Of a DNA stretch of 64,000 nt, positions 26,401 through 31,300 are shown in pieces. The DNA lies in assembly GCA_964020155.1 (NCBI GenBank), contig OZ026549.1, positions 3,275,133 to 3,339,132 on the forward strand, given 5' to 3'. Numbering within the stretch: the stretch's first letter is position 1; every line of letters begins with the position of its first letter. The notes beneath the pieces were generated by a model. The model was given only the letters and a program-made list of their open reading frames with translations. It was not told the DNA's origin and ran no database searches. The DNA is from Chondrilla cf. caribensis (taxonomy: Eukaryota > Porifera > Demospongiae > Chondrillida > Chondrillidae). The translations under genes were made by a program, and so were the position numbers.

Positions 26401-26845
26401 GGTTTGACAAGCCTCTCAGATGCAGTGTCAGCCAATGTTGGAGACACTGAGACATGCACTGGATCTGCACTGGAGTGCAATCCAAACGTCATATATGCCA
26501 TAATAGCACCTTTGGCTGCAGTCACTACTTTAGCTATTGCTGGAGCTCTCATCTTTGTACTGGTGAAGGCAACAGCTAAGCCAAAAGTACCGTGAGTTCC
26601 TTGTGGTTACCAGTAATTGATCAACTTTCGTGCTAACTACATAATATTTATACCACATACTCAGAAAAAATATAATGTCTACATACTTATTCATTTCATT
26701 TATGTACAGGGTCAATTCTGGTATTGATGCATCCACAGGTGAGAACCCCAAAAGCTGCTATTGATAGCACTTTTCCTGATTTATACGTGTGTGCACAGTG
26801 TACTGAAAATGTATTCTTATCATTACTCCAGTGATTGCTAACTGA
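68..26845 (+). CDS. Gene 1: vWA - 49 CCP - FN3-like - TM receptor (multi-exon, 5' end outside window)
   Basis: Giant single-pass membrane protein, inferred to be a cell-surface recognition or adhesion receptor; the ligand is unknown. Order of domains: vWA (one exon), 49 CCP/sushi modules (one exon each), an FN3-like domain over four exons, a membrane helix and a tail of about 20 residues. The 55 exons measured here sum to 9,833 bases; with the one base carried from the missing first exon this gives 3,277 codons plus TGA, so the frame closes exactly. All vWA and CCP exons are phase 1-1. The signal-peptide exon must lie upstream, as genes 2 and 3 each have one just before the vWA exon. Module order is D, C, thirteen A-B-C triplets, A, B, E, F, G, H, I, J. 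SVEP1-like and complement-receptor-like proteins share domain types but not this triplet repeat. Domain calls are secure; the biological role is inferred. Confidence 0.85.
979..1155 (+). CDS. Gene 1 CCP module 1 (type D)
   Basis: First CCP after vWA: VNCGRVPSIQDGRVDFSGG, four cysteines, and Tyr (TYDG) where CCPs have the conserved Trp. Acceptor caaag, donor gtgaga. Close match to the first modules of genes 2 and 3, which have three more codons at the 5' end. Single copy per gene, so it bounds the array. Confidence 0.85.
1389..1565 (+). CDS. Gene 1 CCP module 2 (type C)
   Basis: Founding type C module: VNCGSLTDIPNGAVDTSGG, extra cysteine in NYKC, sequon in NGNIT, QEDAMW. Acceptor tttacag, donor gtacgt. 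It precedes the first triplet, so C appears once without A and B; gene 2 and gene 3 have the same arrangement. Confidence 0.9.
2023..2196 (+). CDS. Gene 1 CCP module 3 (A1)
   Basis: Type A: VDCGILTDPTNGQVMF, four cysteines, RTCTAAGTWSDG. Acceptor gctag, donor gtgaga. Opens triplet 1; the following intron has a near-copy after A3. Confidence 0.9.
2230..3040 (+). repeat. Intron repeat shared with 7563-8376, with degenerate satellite
   Basis: The A1-B1 intron matches the A3-B3 intron over most of its length, including runs such as gtaatctgcttgtacgattt. Within it (about 2480-2760) and at 7820-8095 and 12540-12670 is a degenerate repeat of roughly 40-50 bases built on tacaagcttgtacagccttg and cacctcctgcaac. 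No open frame of interest. Confidence 0.7.
3047..3229 (+). CDS. Gene 1 CCP module 4 (B1)
   Basis: Type B: VDCDVLDTIENGYIEYSDG, HNLAMTGDEM, GSDGNW, sequon NGT. Acceptor tttag with GA at the exon start, donor gtgagt. Confidence 0.9.
3366..3542 (+). CDS. Gene 1 CCP module 5 (C1)
   Basis: Type C with GSLSDIP and QEDTNW, extra NYKC cysteine. Acceptor gtacag, donor gtaagt. The following intron carries a 1.8-kb insertion. Confidence 0.9.
3655..3712. repeat. Inverted repeat at the left end of the insertion
   Basis: aagtaattcgagt is mirrored by actcgaattactt, with GC-rich spacer gtggggctaccgccccccgc. Possible terminal hairpin of the inserted element. Confidence 0.6.
4229..4373. repeat. Inverted repeat, 23-base arms
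   Basis: Arms 4229-4251 and 4351-4373: ctccgatattcagaatcggc against its near-complement atagccgattctgagtatcg, two mismatches, spacer about 100 bases. Lies inside the inserted element. Confidence 0.7.
4466..4585. repeat. Large hairpin, 42-base arms
   Basis: Arms 4466-4507 and 4544-4585 are complementary with about three mismatches (core ggtatcgtatttactgc / gcagtaaatacgatacc). The 36-base centre holds a second perfect hairpin, gggcgc-gaa-gcgccc. Typical of a fold-back or miniature inverted-repeat element. Confidence 0.8.
5368..5428. repeat. (AAT)n and (AT)n microsatellite
   Basis: Uninterrupted aataataat run passing into a tatata run near the right end of the insertion. Confidence 0.9.
5746..5919 (+). 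CDS. Gene 1 CCP module 6 (A2)
   Basis: Type A, GALTDPTNGQVMF. Acceptor actag, donor gtgaga. A decoy copy of the acceptor and first bases (ctagctgttgactgt) lies at 5673-5687, about 70 bases upstream, followed by a short duplicated tract; it is not continued by module sequence. Confidence 0.9.
6499..6681 (+). CDS. Gene 1 CCP module 7 (B2)
   Basis: Type B with CHIGHNLAMSG in place of the commoner CHNGHNL. Acceptor cttag, donor gtgagt. The 580-base intron before it recurs before B4 and B5 and holds nothing else. Confidence 0.9.
6853..7029 (+). CDS. Gene 1 CCP module 8 (C2)
   Basis: Type C: GLLTDIP, NITSTC (Arg to Ser), QEDGMW. Acceptor gtacag, donor gtatgt. Confidence 0.9.
7357..7530 (+). CDS. 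Gene 1 CCP module 9 (A3)
   Basis: Type A, GALTDPTNG, donor gtaaga. Together with its long downstream intron it is a recent copy of A1. Confidence 0.9.
7563..8376 (+). repeat. Second copy of the A1-B1 intron repeat
   Basis: Colinear with 2230-3040, including the degenerate satellite (7820-8095). This shows that exon plus intron duplicated as one block, and that triplet 3 is closer to triplet 1 than to triplet 2. Confidence 0.7.
8383..8565 (+). CDS. Gene 1 CCP module 10 (B3)
   Basis: Type B, HNLTMTG, ends TCE, donor gtaagt, acceptor tttag. Confidence 0.9.
8719..8895 (+). CDS. Gene 1 CCP module 11 (C3)
   Basis: Type C: GPLSNIP and NIKRTC, which destroys the NIT sequon. Acceptor tgctag, donor gtatgt. 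Confidence 0.9.
9223..9396 (+). CDS. Gene 1 CCP module 12 (A4)
   Basis: Type A: VDCEVLTDPTNGQAMF, STANYTC; the usual Gly after the first Cys is Glu. No in-frame start codon, as expected for an internal exon. Acceptor tctag, donor gtgaga. Confidence 0.88.
9781..9963 (+). CDS. Gene 1 CCP module 13 (B4)
   Basis: Type B: LDCDV, HNLAMTGNEM, ends TCD. Acceptor actcag, donor gtgagt. Confidence 0.9.
10117..10293 (+). CDS. Gene 1 CCP module 14 (C4)
   Basis: Type C: GSLSDIP, NITRTC, QEDGMW. Acceptor gtacag, donor gtatgt. Confidence 0.9.
10627..10800 (+). CDS. Gene 1 CCP module 15 (A5)
   Basis: Type A, GALTDPTNG; same protein sequence as A2 and A3 over the module. Donor gtgagg. Confidence 0.9.
11555..11737 (+). 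CDS. Gene 1 CCP module 16 (B5)
   Basis: Type B: GHELTMSG, ends TCN. Acceptor cttag, donor gtgagt. The downstream intron is mosaic: it starts like the intron after B9, then at 11777 repeats an exon-B end with donor (aacagtgagtatttacc). Confidence 0.9.
11915..12091 (+). CDS. Gene 1 CCP module 17 (C5)
   Basis: Type C: GSLSDIP, QEDANW. Acceptor gtgcag; donor gtaatt is weaker than at most C exons. Confidence 0.88.
12345..12518 (+). CDS. Gene 1 CCP module 18 (A6)
   Basis: Type A, second subfamily: GTLTAPTNGQVMLMATTYTS, AGYTC, RRNCTAAG, which adds an NCT sequon. Acceptor aacag, donor gtgaga. Confidence 0.9.
12973..13155 (+). CDS. Gene 1 CCP module 19 (B6)
   Basis: Type B: GHSLTMSG, GLWNGTAPMCD. 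Acceptor tttag, donor gtgagt. Confidence 0.9.
13302..13478 (+). CDS. Gene 1 CCP module 20 (C6)
   Basis: Type C: GTLSDIP, QEDANW. Acceptor cttacag, donor gtatgt. Confidence 0.9.
13826..13999 (+). CDS. Gene 1 CCP module 21 (A7)
   Basis: Type A, GALTDPTNG, same protein sequence as A2. The preceding bases catgtttccataaatcac also match the A2 acceptor region. Acceptor actag, donor gtgaga. Confidence 0.88.
14290..14472 (+). CDS. Gene 1 CCP module 22 (B7)
   Basis: Type B: HNLAMTG, ends TCN. Acceptor tttag, donor gtgagt. Confidence 0.9.
14629..14805 (+). CDS. Gene 1 CCP module 23 (C7)
   Basis: Type C, second subfamily: GPLSNIP, LNGMVARTC instead of LNGNITRTC, QVDGMW, NEPTC. Donor gtaatt. Confidence 0.9.
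15284..15457 (+). CDS. Gene 1 CCP module 24 (A8)
   Basis: Type A, RNC subfamily: GTLTAPTNGQVIFMATTYTS, VDERNC, TWTDG. Acceptor atcag, donor gtgaga. The intron to B8 is only 70 bases. Confidence 0.9.
15528..15710 (+). CDS. Gene 1 CCP module 25 (B8)
   Basis: Type B: VDCDILDT, SEATYSC, GHDLTMSG, GNDGMW, TCS. Acceptor ctcag, donor gtgagt. Confidence 0.9.
15879..16055 (+). CDS. Gene 1 CCP module 26 (C8)
   Basis: Type C: GSLSDIP, DTGHVLNG, QVDGMW, TCNG. Acceptor gtacag, donor gtaagt. Confidence 0.9.
16533..16706 (+). CDS. Gene 1 CCP module 27 (A9)
   Basis: Diverged type A: DDCGTLSDPISGQVLVTDTT, ANYTCNTGYN, QRICTAAG. Acceptor tgtag, donor gtgaga. Confidence 0.9.
16799..16981 (+). CDS. Gene 1 CCP module 28 (B9)
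   Basis: Type B: LDCDV, GHSLTMTG, TCN. Acceptor catag; donor gtgagttgattctatg is shared with B5. Confidence 0.9.
17145..17321 (+). CDS. Gene 1 CCP module 29 (C9)
   Basis: Type C: VNCEPLPNIPNGAVDISGG, NITSTC, QEDGMW. Donor gtacgt as in module 2. Confidence 0.9.
17757..17930 (+). CDS. Gene 1 CCP module 30 (A10)
   Basis: Type A, third subfamily: VDCETLTDPDNGDVMF, SIANYSC. Acceptor tatag, donor gtaaga. Confidence 0.9.
18169..18351 (+). CDS. Gene 1 CCP module 31 (B10)
   Basis: Most diverged B: DSVENGYIEYSDGTIYLSEA, NLTLSGDVM, RTCQGNGLW, NGTVPTC. Acceptor gtacag, donor gtgagt. Confidence 0.9.
18439..18615 (+). CDS. Gene 1 CCP module 32 (C10)
   Basis: Type C with a distinct start, VIQCPGLPNIP, then consensus C. 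Acceptor gacag, donor gtgaga. The B10-C10 intron is only 87 bases, the shortest in this part of the array. Confidence 0.9.
18915..19088 (+). CDS. Gene 1 CCP module 33 (A11)
   Basis: Type A, RNC subfamily: VDCGTLAGPGDGQVIFMATT, ADYSC, GYKLVG. Acceptor ttag with AT at the exon start, donor gtgagg. Confidence 0.88.
19273..19455 (+). CDS. Gene 1 CCP module 34 (B11)
   Basis: Type B: CHIGHNLTMTG, GMWDGAAPTC, which loses the NGT sequon. Donor gttagt. Confidence 0.88.
19550..19726 (+). CDS. Gene 1 CCP module 35 (C11)
   Basis: Diverged C: IQCPGLPHIPNGAVDLSRG, AVYGC, LNGMVARTC, QEDTTW. The extra NYKC cysteine is kept. Acceptor aatag, donor gtatgc. Confidence 0.9.
20164..20337 (+). CDS. Gene 1 CCP module 36 (A12)
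   Basis: Diverged A: VNCGELTNPVNGDLMITSTT, NANYSC, RTCTSAG. Open through the whole exon. Acceptor attag, donor gtgaga. Confidence 0.87.
20484..20666 (+). CDS. Gene 1 CCP module 37 (B12)
   Basis: Type B: ADCDV, HNLAMTG, TCD. Acceptor aaag, donor gtgagt. A 38-base duplication of the exon end follows directly and repeats the donor at 20705. Confidence 0.88.
20886..21062 (+). CDS. Gene 1 CCP module 38 (C12)
   Basis: Type C: GSLSDIP, QEDTNW, TCNG. Acceptor gtacag, donor gttagt. Confidence 0.9.
21462..21635 (+). CDS. Gene 1 CCP module 39 (A13)
   Basis: Type A, DNGD-like subfamily: VDCEILTYPNNGDVMF, NIANYTC, VDQRTC. Acceptor tgcag, donor gtgaga. Confidence 0.9.
21701..21883 (+). CDS. Gene 1 CCP module 40 (B13)
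   Basis: Type B: LDCDV, CHIGHNLTMTG, TCN. The preceding 18 bases gatattgtgttttactcag match the acceptor side of B4. Confidence 0.9.
22004..22180 (+). CDS. Gene 1 CCP module 41 (C13)
   Basis: Type C with IQCPGLQNIP start, QEDANW. Acceptor atatag with GC at the exon start, donor gtatgt. Last C of gene 1. Confidence 0.9.
22285..22342 (+). mobile_element. Solo tail of the 140-base-TIR element
   Basis: gtcaaccttagaccttgcacaggcatattgtacaataaacc... matches, with about three changes, the 3' tail of the element at 32803-33304. The inverted-repeat body is missing, so this is a truncated copy. The rest of the 600-base intron shows no gene. Confidence 0.6.
22781..22954 (+). CDS. Gene 1 CCP module 42 (A14)
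   Basis: Diverged A: VDCGALMNPDDGSVSFSTTI, SIASYSC, RTCTSAG. Acceptor cgtag, donor gtacgt. Confidence 0.9.
23388..23570 (+). CDS. Gene 1 CCP module 43 (B14)
   Basis: Type B: SVAMYSCHIGHELTMPGNEM, TCN. Last B, directly before the unique modules. Acceptor tgcag, donor gtgagt. Confidence 0.9.
23648..23824 (+). CDS. Gene 1 CCP module 44 (type E)
   Basis: VNCGSPPDIINGTVDVNRGT, FNSVAVYSC, QANETW. It occupies a C position and resembles C, but has Ser where C has the extra cysteine. Acceptor tgcag, donor gtgaga. Near-identical to the gene 2 copy at 35870. Confidence 0.9.
23921..24097 (+). CDS. Gene 1 CCP module 45 (type F)
   Basis: IDCGPLMDPLNGRVDTLGST, NVGYELIG, RQCQGDGEW. Acceptor gttag, donor gtaagg. 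Confidence 0.9.
24171..24347 (+). CDS. Gene 1 CCP module 46 (type G)
   Basis: VDCRGLLAVESGDVVYSTGT, CHTGYELQG, ENTNWAG. Acceptor tacag, donor gtatgt. The F-G intron (73 bases) is nearly identical in gene 2. Confidence 0.9.
24348..25011. other. Long intron without recognisable content
   Basis: 664 AT-rich bases between modules G and H. The gene 2 counterpart (36602-36933) is half as long. I see no exon, hairpin or repeat that stands out. Confidence 0.6.
25012..25188 (+). CDS. Gene 1 CCP module 47 (type H)
   Basis: VDCKQPPTLENGTITISTDT, CHKGFRLEG, LANGSWSD. Acceptor tgtag, donor gttagt. Confidence 0.9.
25252..25425 (+). CDS. Gene 1 CCP module 48 (type I)
   Basis: VECGPPPNITSGQVDYTGIT, CDIGYRLAG, KICQNSKVW. 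Acceptor cacag, donor gtgaga. Confidence 0.9.
25495..25671 (+). CDS. Gene 1 CCP module 49 (type J)
   Basis: VDCGFPPPVENSNVYFTNGT, CQSGYELIG, RTCQHTGLWSEE. Last CCP. Acceptor tgtag, donor gtatgg. Confidence 0.9.
25820..25956 (+). CDS. Gene 1 FN3-like domain, exon 1
   Basis: EPLPPVNLTVEQVNNSHVYL then TWEYS: the proline-rich start and conserved Trp of a fibronectin III fold. Enters in phase 1 and leaves in phase 0 (TCA GGG, donor gtgagc). Confidence 0.8.
26033..26089 (+). CDS. Gene 1 FN3-like domain, exon 2 (57 bases)
   Basis: IIGTVPANTEPTPDTSQVR, phase 0-0. Acceptor aatag, donor gtaaga. Gene 2 has a 57-base homologue at 37935. Confidence 0.78.
26249..26320 (+). CDS. Gene 1 FN3-like domain, exon 3 (72 bases)
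   Basis: IETLPFNTSSGYLEIENPGR then YEFR: the tyrosine-corner strand of the FN3 fold. Acceptor gccag, donor gtgtgt. Gene 2 homologue at 38061. Confidence 0.78.
26380..26591 (+). CDS. Gene 1 end of FN3-like domain plus transmembrane helix
   Basis: IRCNSSIGLTSLSDAVSANV closes the FN3-like domain; two cysteines follow (TCTGSALEC), then the helix VIYAIIAPLAAVTTLAIAGA continuing LIFVLV and a basic stop-transfer KATAKPK. Type I membrane topology. Leaves in phase 2 (GTA CC, donor gtgagt). Confidence 0.85.
26710..26738 (+). CDS. Gene 1 cytoplasmic tail exon (29 bases)
   Basis: Encodes VNSGIDAST. Acceptor tacag, donor gtgaga. In gene 2 the matching sequence (38544-38572) lies beyond an earlier stop. 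Confidence 0.7.
26832..26845 (+). CDS. Gene 1 terminal exon with stop
   Basis: Acceptor tccag, then TG ATT GCT AAC TGA, ending the protein in VIAN. No kinase, ITAM-like or death-fold motif occurs in the tail. Confidence 0.7.
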
Positions 26846-27293
26846 AAGAAGCTGTGTAGGATAGACAGTAACTTACAGAAGAACATTTTATATGTATATA
26901 TCATCGTGCTGACAGAGTATAATAATTATAGCAAAAATTAAGGTAGATACTTCAAATTAATGCATACTTTTGTGTACACCATGAAACCTTTCTAAAATAC
27001 AAGAAATTATTGGCATTATTAATCAAATCTACATGTGAAAAGCAGTTACAGTTACAATTATGGAATTTGATTTATGTACTGGGAAGGCCTTTAGCCAAAT
27101 AGGCTACAGATTGCTATTGGAATTCATTAACTCTCACACAATTATAATTCTACAATATGATTGGCACAAATCACATCATTCATCAACATTCCAAGACAGG
27201 ATCAAACAGTATTCCGGAGCATAGATGCTTGCCATGAAGTCACATATTGGCAATTAAATTGGAATGTGATAGTATTAAACTATAATCTATAGC

Positions 27294-27427
27294 TATTCAT
27301 CACCTAATTAATTAAGATGGGACACATACCTGGCAACCAACAGAAAGTTGGCTGTGAAGAAGAATTTTCAGTGTATAGTGTGTAGGTGTATCATGAAATA
27401 TGTTCTAAATTGATTAGGTATTGAATA
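27294..27427. mobile_element. Small TIR element (copy 1)
   Basis: Ends tattcatcacctaattaatt and aattgattaggtattgaata are complementary with about two mismatches. Same family as 51124-51256. Non-coding. Confidence 0.65.
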
Positions 27428-27964
27428 CCTATAGTTAATATCACATTTCAATTTGGTTACAGCATCAATCAGGCCATGCATCCTACCTGGTTTGAAACAT
27501 ATGTGCTAATTATGTACATAATTGATATGTACAGTTTTCAATCTATAATACACATAATATTCTAGTGCTTACTTAATGATGTAAATTTTCTACATTCATA
27601 ATAATATTCATGATATAGCAGCAAAAATGGTGTACGATATGTACACTAACCTTTAGTCTACTAGTTCTAGTGAAGTACTTTCTTCAACATATATACATCT
27701 CATGCCCACATAACATAAACGCCTTTATAAAATATTAATATTATTAGCATACTATGTTTCCATACGGTACATATGTATGCATCCCATTATAATACAAGAT
27801 TCTAATCTATGAAATAGATTAAGAGTACATACAGGGAATTAAAGGTCATAATTAATTTTTGTGTGTTTAAAAAACAGTACCCTTTGGTTCGGTTCCCTAG
27901 CTGCTAAAGGTACAGCCTGGTCACTACTCAAGCTGAAGAGAGGAAGAGGAGCAAATACTCTGAA

Positions 27965-28111
27965 TTGCTCACTAGCCACCATTTCATCCCCATTGCCATT
28001 GAGACATCTGGTGTCTTTGGCCCCGAAGCAGGAAATTTTATCAAAGATCTCGGTCACCGCTTTCAACTCCACTCAGGTGAAATTGCTTCCCATTTTCATG
28101 TTCTACAGAAG
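27965..28111 (+). pseudogene. Non-LTR retrotransposon C-terminal relic
   Basis: Encodes HHFIPIAIETSGVFGPEAGN and FIKDLGHRF, which aligns with the reverse strand at 49910-50020 (HIFIPLAMKTTGVFGDHTLS, FLWDLNRH). Such SGVFG segments follow the reverse transcriptase in some animal elements. Fragment only. Confidence 0.6.
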
Positions 28112-28287
28112 GTCCCGGTGGATGACTGTTGGAATTCAATTCCTTAGTCAGTGGATTACACAATTCGTAACCACAATCACGAAATCACATCAGTCATCAA
28201 AATTCCATAACAAGGTATCTATATTATGCACCATACCATAGGGAAGACACAGTTTGGCATCTCACAGAGCTACATTGGTGTAGGGAA

Positions 28288-28351
28288 ATGAAGGTGACCT
28301 GGTGGATTTTGCTGATCAGTACTTTCACAGCCAACAAGATATTTGTCACTG
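28288..28351 (+). CDS. Gene 2 signal-peptide exon
   Basis: MKVTWWILLISTFTANKIFV then TG: basic residue, hydrophobic core and small residues, a plausible secretion signal. Donor gttaga after ACT G (phase 1), matching the phase-1 vWA acceptor. Gene 3 has the same exon at 52288. Confidence 0.8.
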
Positions 28352-31300
28352 GTTAGAACTACACAGTAATACTGTATATTAACTCGAGTAAATGTATCAC
28401 TTCCAAATTCACCTGTACCATCAATGTAGGAATAGCTCCAAGTGCAACCATTGCCAATGGAGATACCCCAGTAGATGTCATCTTTGTTTTGGACCAAACC
28501 GACTCAATTAGTACTACAGAGCTTGAAGGCTTAAAGGCATTGGTCAATGATTTTGCTGATAAAGTTCCTTTTGGTGGAGACAACTACAGAATTGGGGTTC
28601 TGTCTTGGAATAGTATTGCAACAGTTAACATCAGACTTCTAGACCACATATTACCAGGAGACCTGGCTAACTTCCAAACAGCTGTGGATGGTATTACTGA
28701 AAGTACTGATGTTTCTCAAGATATTGGCCCAGCAATAATGACAATGAGGGAGAATTTTCGAGAAGGATTTGGGGCAAGGAGCTATGCCTTACATGTAGGC
28801 ATATTAATGGCAGATACTAATAGTGGACCTAACTTTGGGGATGAGATAACTCTAGCCCTTGATGAAGATATAGTCCTCATTGGAATTGGCTTAAGACTTT
28901 TTGCAGATGCATCAACTGTATTACGGGACTTTGTCAGTACTCTTGCAAATGGAATTTTAGATCGAGAGATTTTCTCACTACCCACTAACCTGGTTACTGA
29001 TGGAGTGAGTGACACCATTATAGCAGAGATACAGTCTTGTAGTGAGTTATTTAACACAGCAAACTGATATTTTGGAATTGTGTCTGAGTAATTTATAGCT
29101 GAATTACTCAGCCTATGCACACACTGCCTTCTGAATTGAATTTTCTGTATTACTAATTCATAGTTCATGCTATGGATATTAACATATAATAATCTTAACT
29201 TGGATGCTAGTATCTGCGACAATTGACTGTGGACCAGTACCTGATATACAAGATGGGAGAGTAGACTTCAGTGGAGGGACCACACTGGGTTCAACGATAA
29301 CCTACTCTTGTAACACCGGGTATACACTGACTGGAGATGCAAACAGGACTTGTCAGGCAAACAGGACATATGATGGCAGTGAACCAACTTGTGAAGGTGA
29401 GATATCATTGGCTATACAATACTGAAATAAAACCGCTGAATTCAAATGAGAAAATTATATTAATCTCATCATGGGCATTGACCATAAACTATGTAGCTTT
29501 CTCAATTCAAATCTCCTAAAAGTTTTAACAGTGAACGTTTAGCTGTGGACACATCAGGTGGAACAAATTAAACTACAGTACAAGTGCACAGTGCATACAT
29601 GTGACACAGGATATGTTCTCAATGGAAATATCACAAGAACGTGATTCGTTGCATACATATACAGGCATTCAGAAATTATATATGGTTGGAACAGAAAATG
29701 AAATATGATTAATGACAAATTTGAAATTATGCATGTACATAAAATCTTAAATTGTATAGTTGTTAATTGTTATAATGTACCATTGATTACCAATGGAGCT
29801 ATGGACAACATCATGGATTGATATATTTAAGGCTATAATTAATCCCCTTCATACAGTAATTAACTGTGGTGGTCTATCTGCCATTCCCAATGGAGCTGTG
29901 GACACATCAGGTGGAACAAACTACAAGTGTACAGCAGTCTATACATGTAACACAGGATATGTTCTCAATGGAATGGTTGCAAGAACATGTCAAGAAGATG
30001 GAATGTGGAGTGGGAGTGAACCAACTTGTGATGGTATGTGCAATGCCAAATATTTGGCATAATAAGTAACAGGCTCCTCTGTATATGGATTGTTCTTCAT
30101 AAACATCTCCCCATATAACTTTAAATCATTGTTGGTAGCAATTTAGGATATAATAATAGTGAAACATGTTTGTAACACATGCAGTCCCAAGCTTGCAATA
30201 GTTAGAATGGAGAGGTACTAAAGATCACTTTCACAGAGATTATAGAGGGGTGAATTTGATGAAGGCTAATAATAATTTTACAGTATGTATTGCCAGAGAT
30301 ACAGCTACATATAATATACTAATATTATGGTCATATATATGGTCATATATATGGTTATATATCAATGAAATGCTTCCATCCACCAAATATTTCCAAGGCT
30401 CAAAATCCCTGTCTAACTCTGTAAATGTTAATCCCATTTTAGTACCTAAACCTTCGCGGTTAAATTTGGTCTAAAGTTTTTAAAGTTGTAATTGAAATCT
30501 CAATCTCTAAATTTTAATGCAAGCTAAATTAATTTTATGGAATACTACTCTCTTCAATCGAAAAATGTCAGAGATCCACATGTGAATAGTTATGTGAACA
30601 CAAACCTTAGCATCTCCGAAATTTAATGTGCAACTGGTGTCACTACATTTTCCAGCCAAAAATGGAGACATACCTGGTGGAGATTTACTTACAAAACAAC
30701 CGACAAACAAATGGCAGAAAAGCCAATTGCTTGGTTTTGCAATTAGAAGCCTATTGGAGAAAATTTAGTAGTTTAAAACCATTATTATAAGTTTAAATTA
30801 GAATTATTTATTATAAATTATTAGGATATAGCTATAGCCACTGCTCCATCTAATCGACATAAAAATATGTACATAAATATTACACAGTTCTTCCATGCAT
30901 TGTACAGTTGTTGACTGTGGCCGTGGAGCACTGACAGATCCTGACAATGGACAGGTTTCTGTTACTACTACAACCTACACTAGCACTGCTGACTACACCT
31001 GTGACACTGGATATAATCTAGTTGGAGTGGATCAGAGAAATTGTACTGCAGCTGGAACATGGAGTGATGGGGAACCAACTTGTCAAAGTGAGAACAATAA
31101 GTATTCCCTTTGTAAATAATATCTGTAGCGAAACTTAATGAGTACTTCAAGAACTTTGTAGATAATATTACAACAATAAGATTGAAATTAAGAGAAGTGG
31201 TTTGAAACATTAATTGCTAACTATAGAGCAATATGCAGCATATATTCTCGTTTTCATAATACAGTTGTGGACTGTGATGTACTTGATACCATTGAGAATG

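Larger units (their letters stand above)
26846..28287. other. Gene 1-gene 2 intergenic region
   Basis: 3' flank of gene 1 and 5' flank of gene 2. Contains a 134-base TIR element, a non-LTR relic and segments related to 50700-52290. A tract near 27115-27200 (ttggaattcattaactc ... catcattcatcaacattcc) recurs at 28115-28205 and 52140-52205. No promoter motif could be called. Confidence 0.6.
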
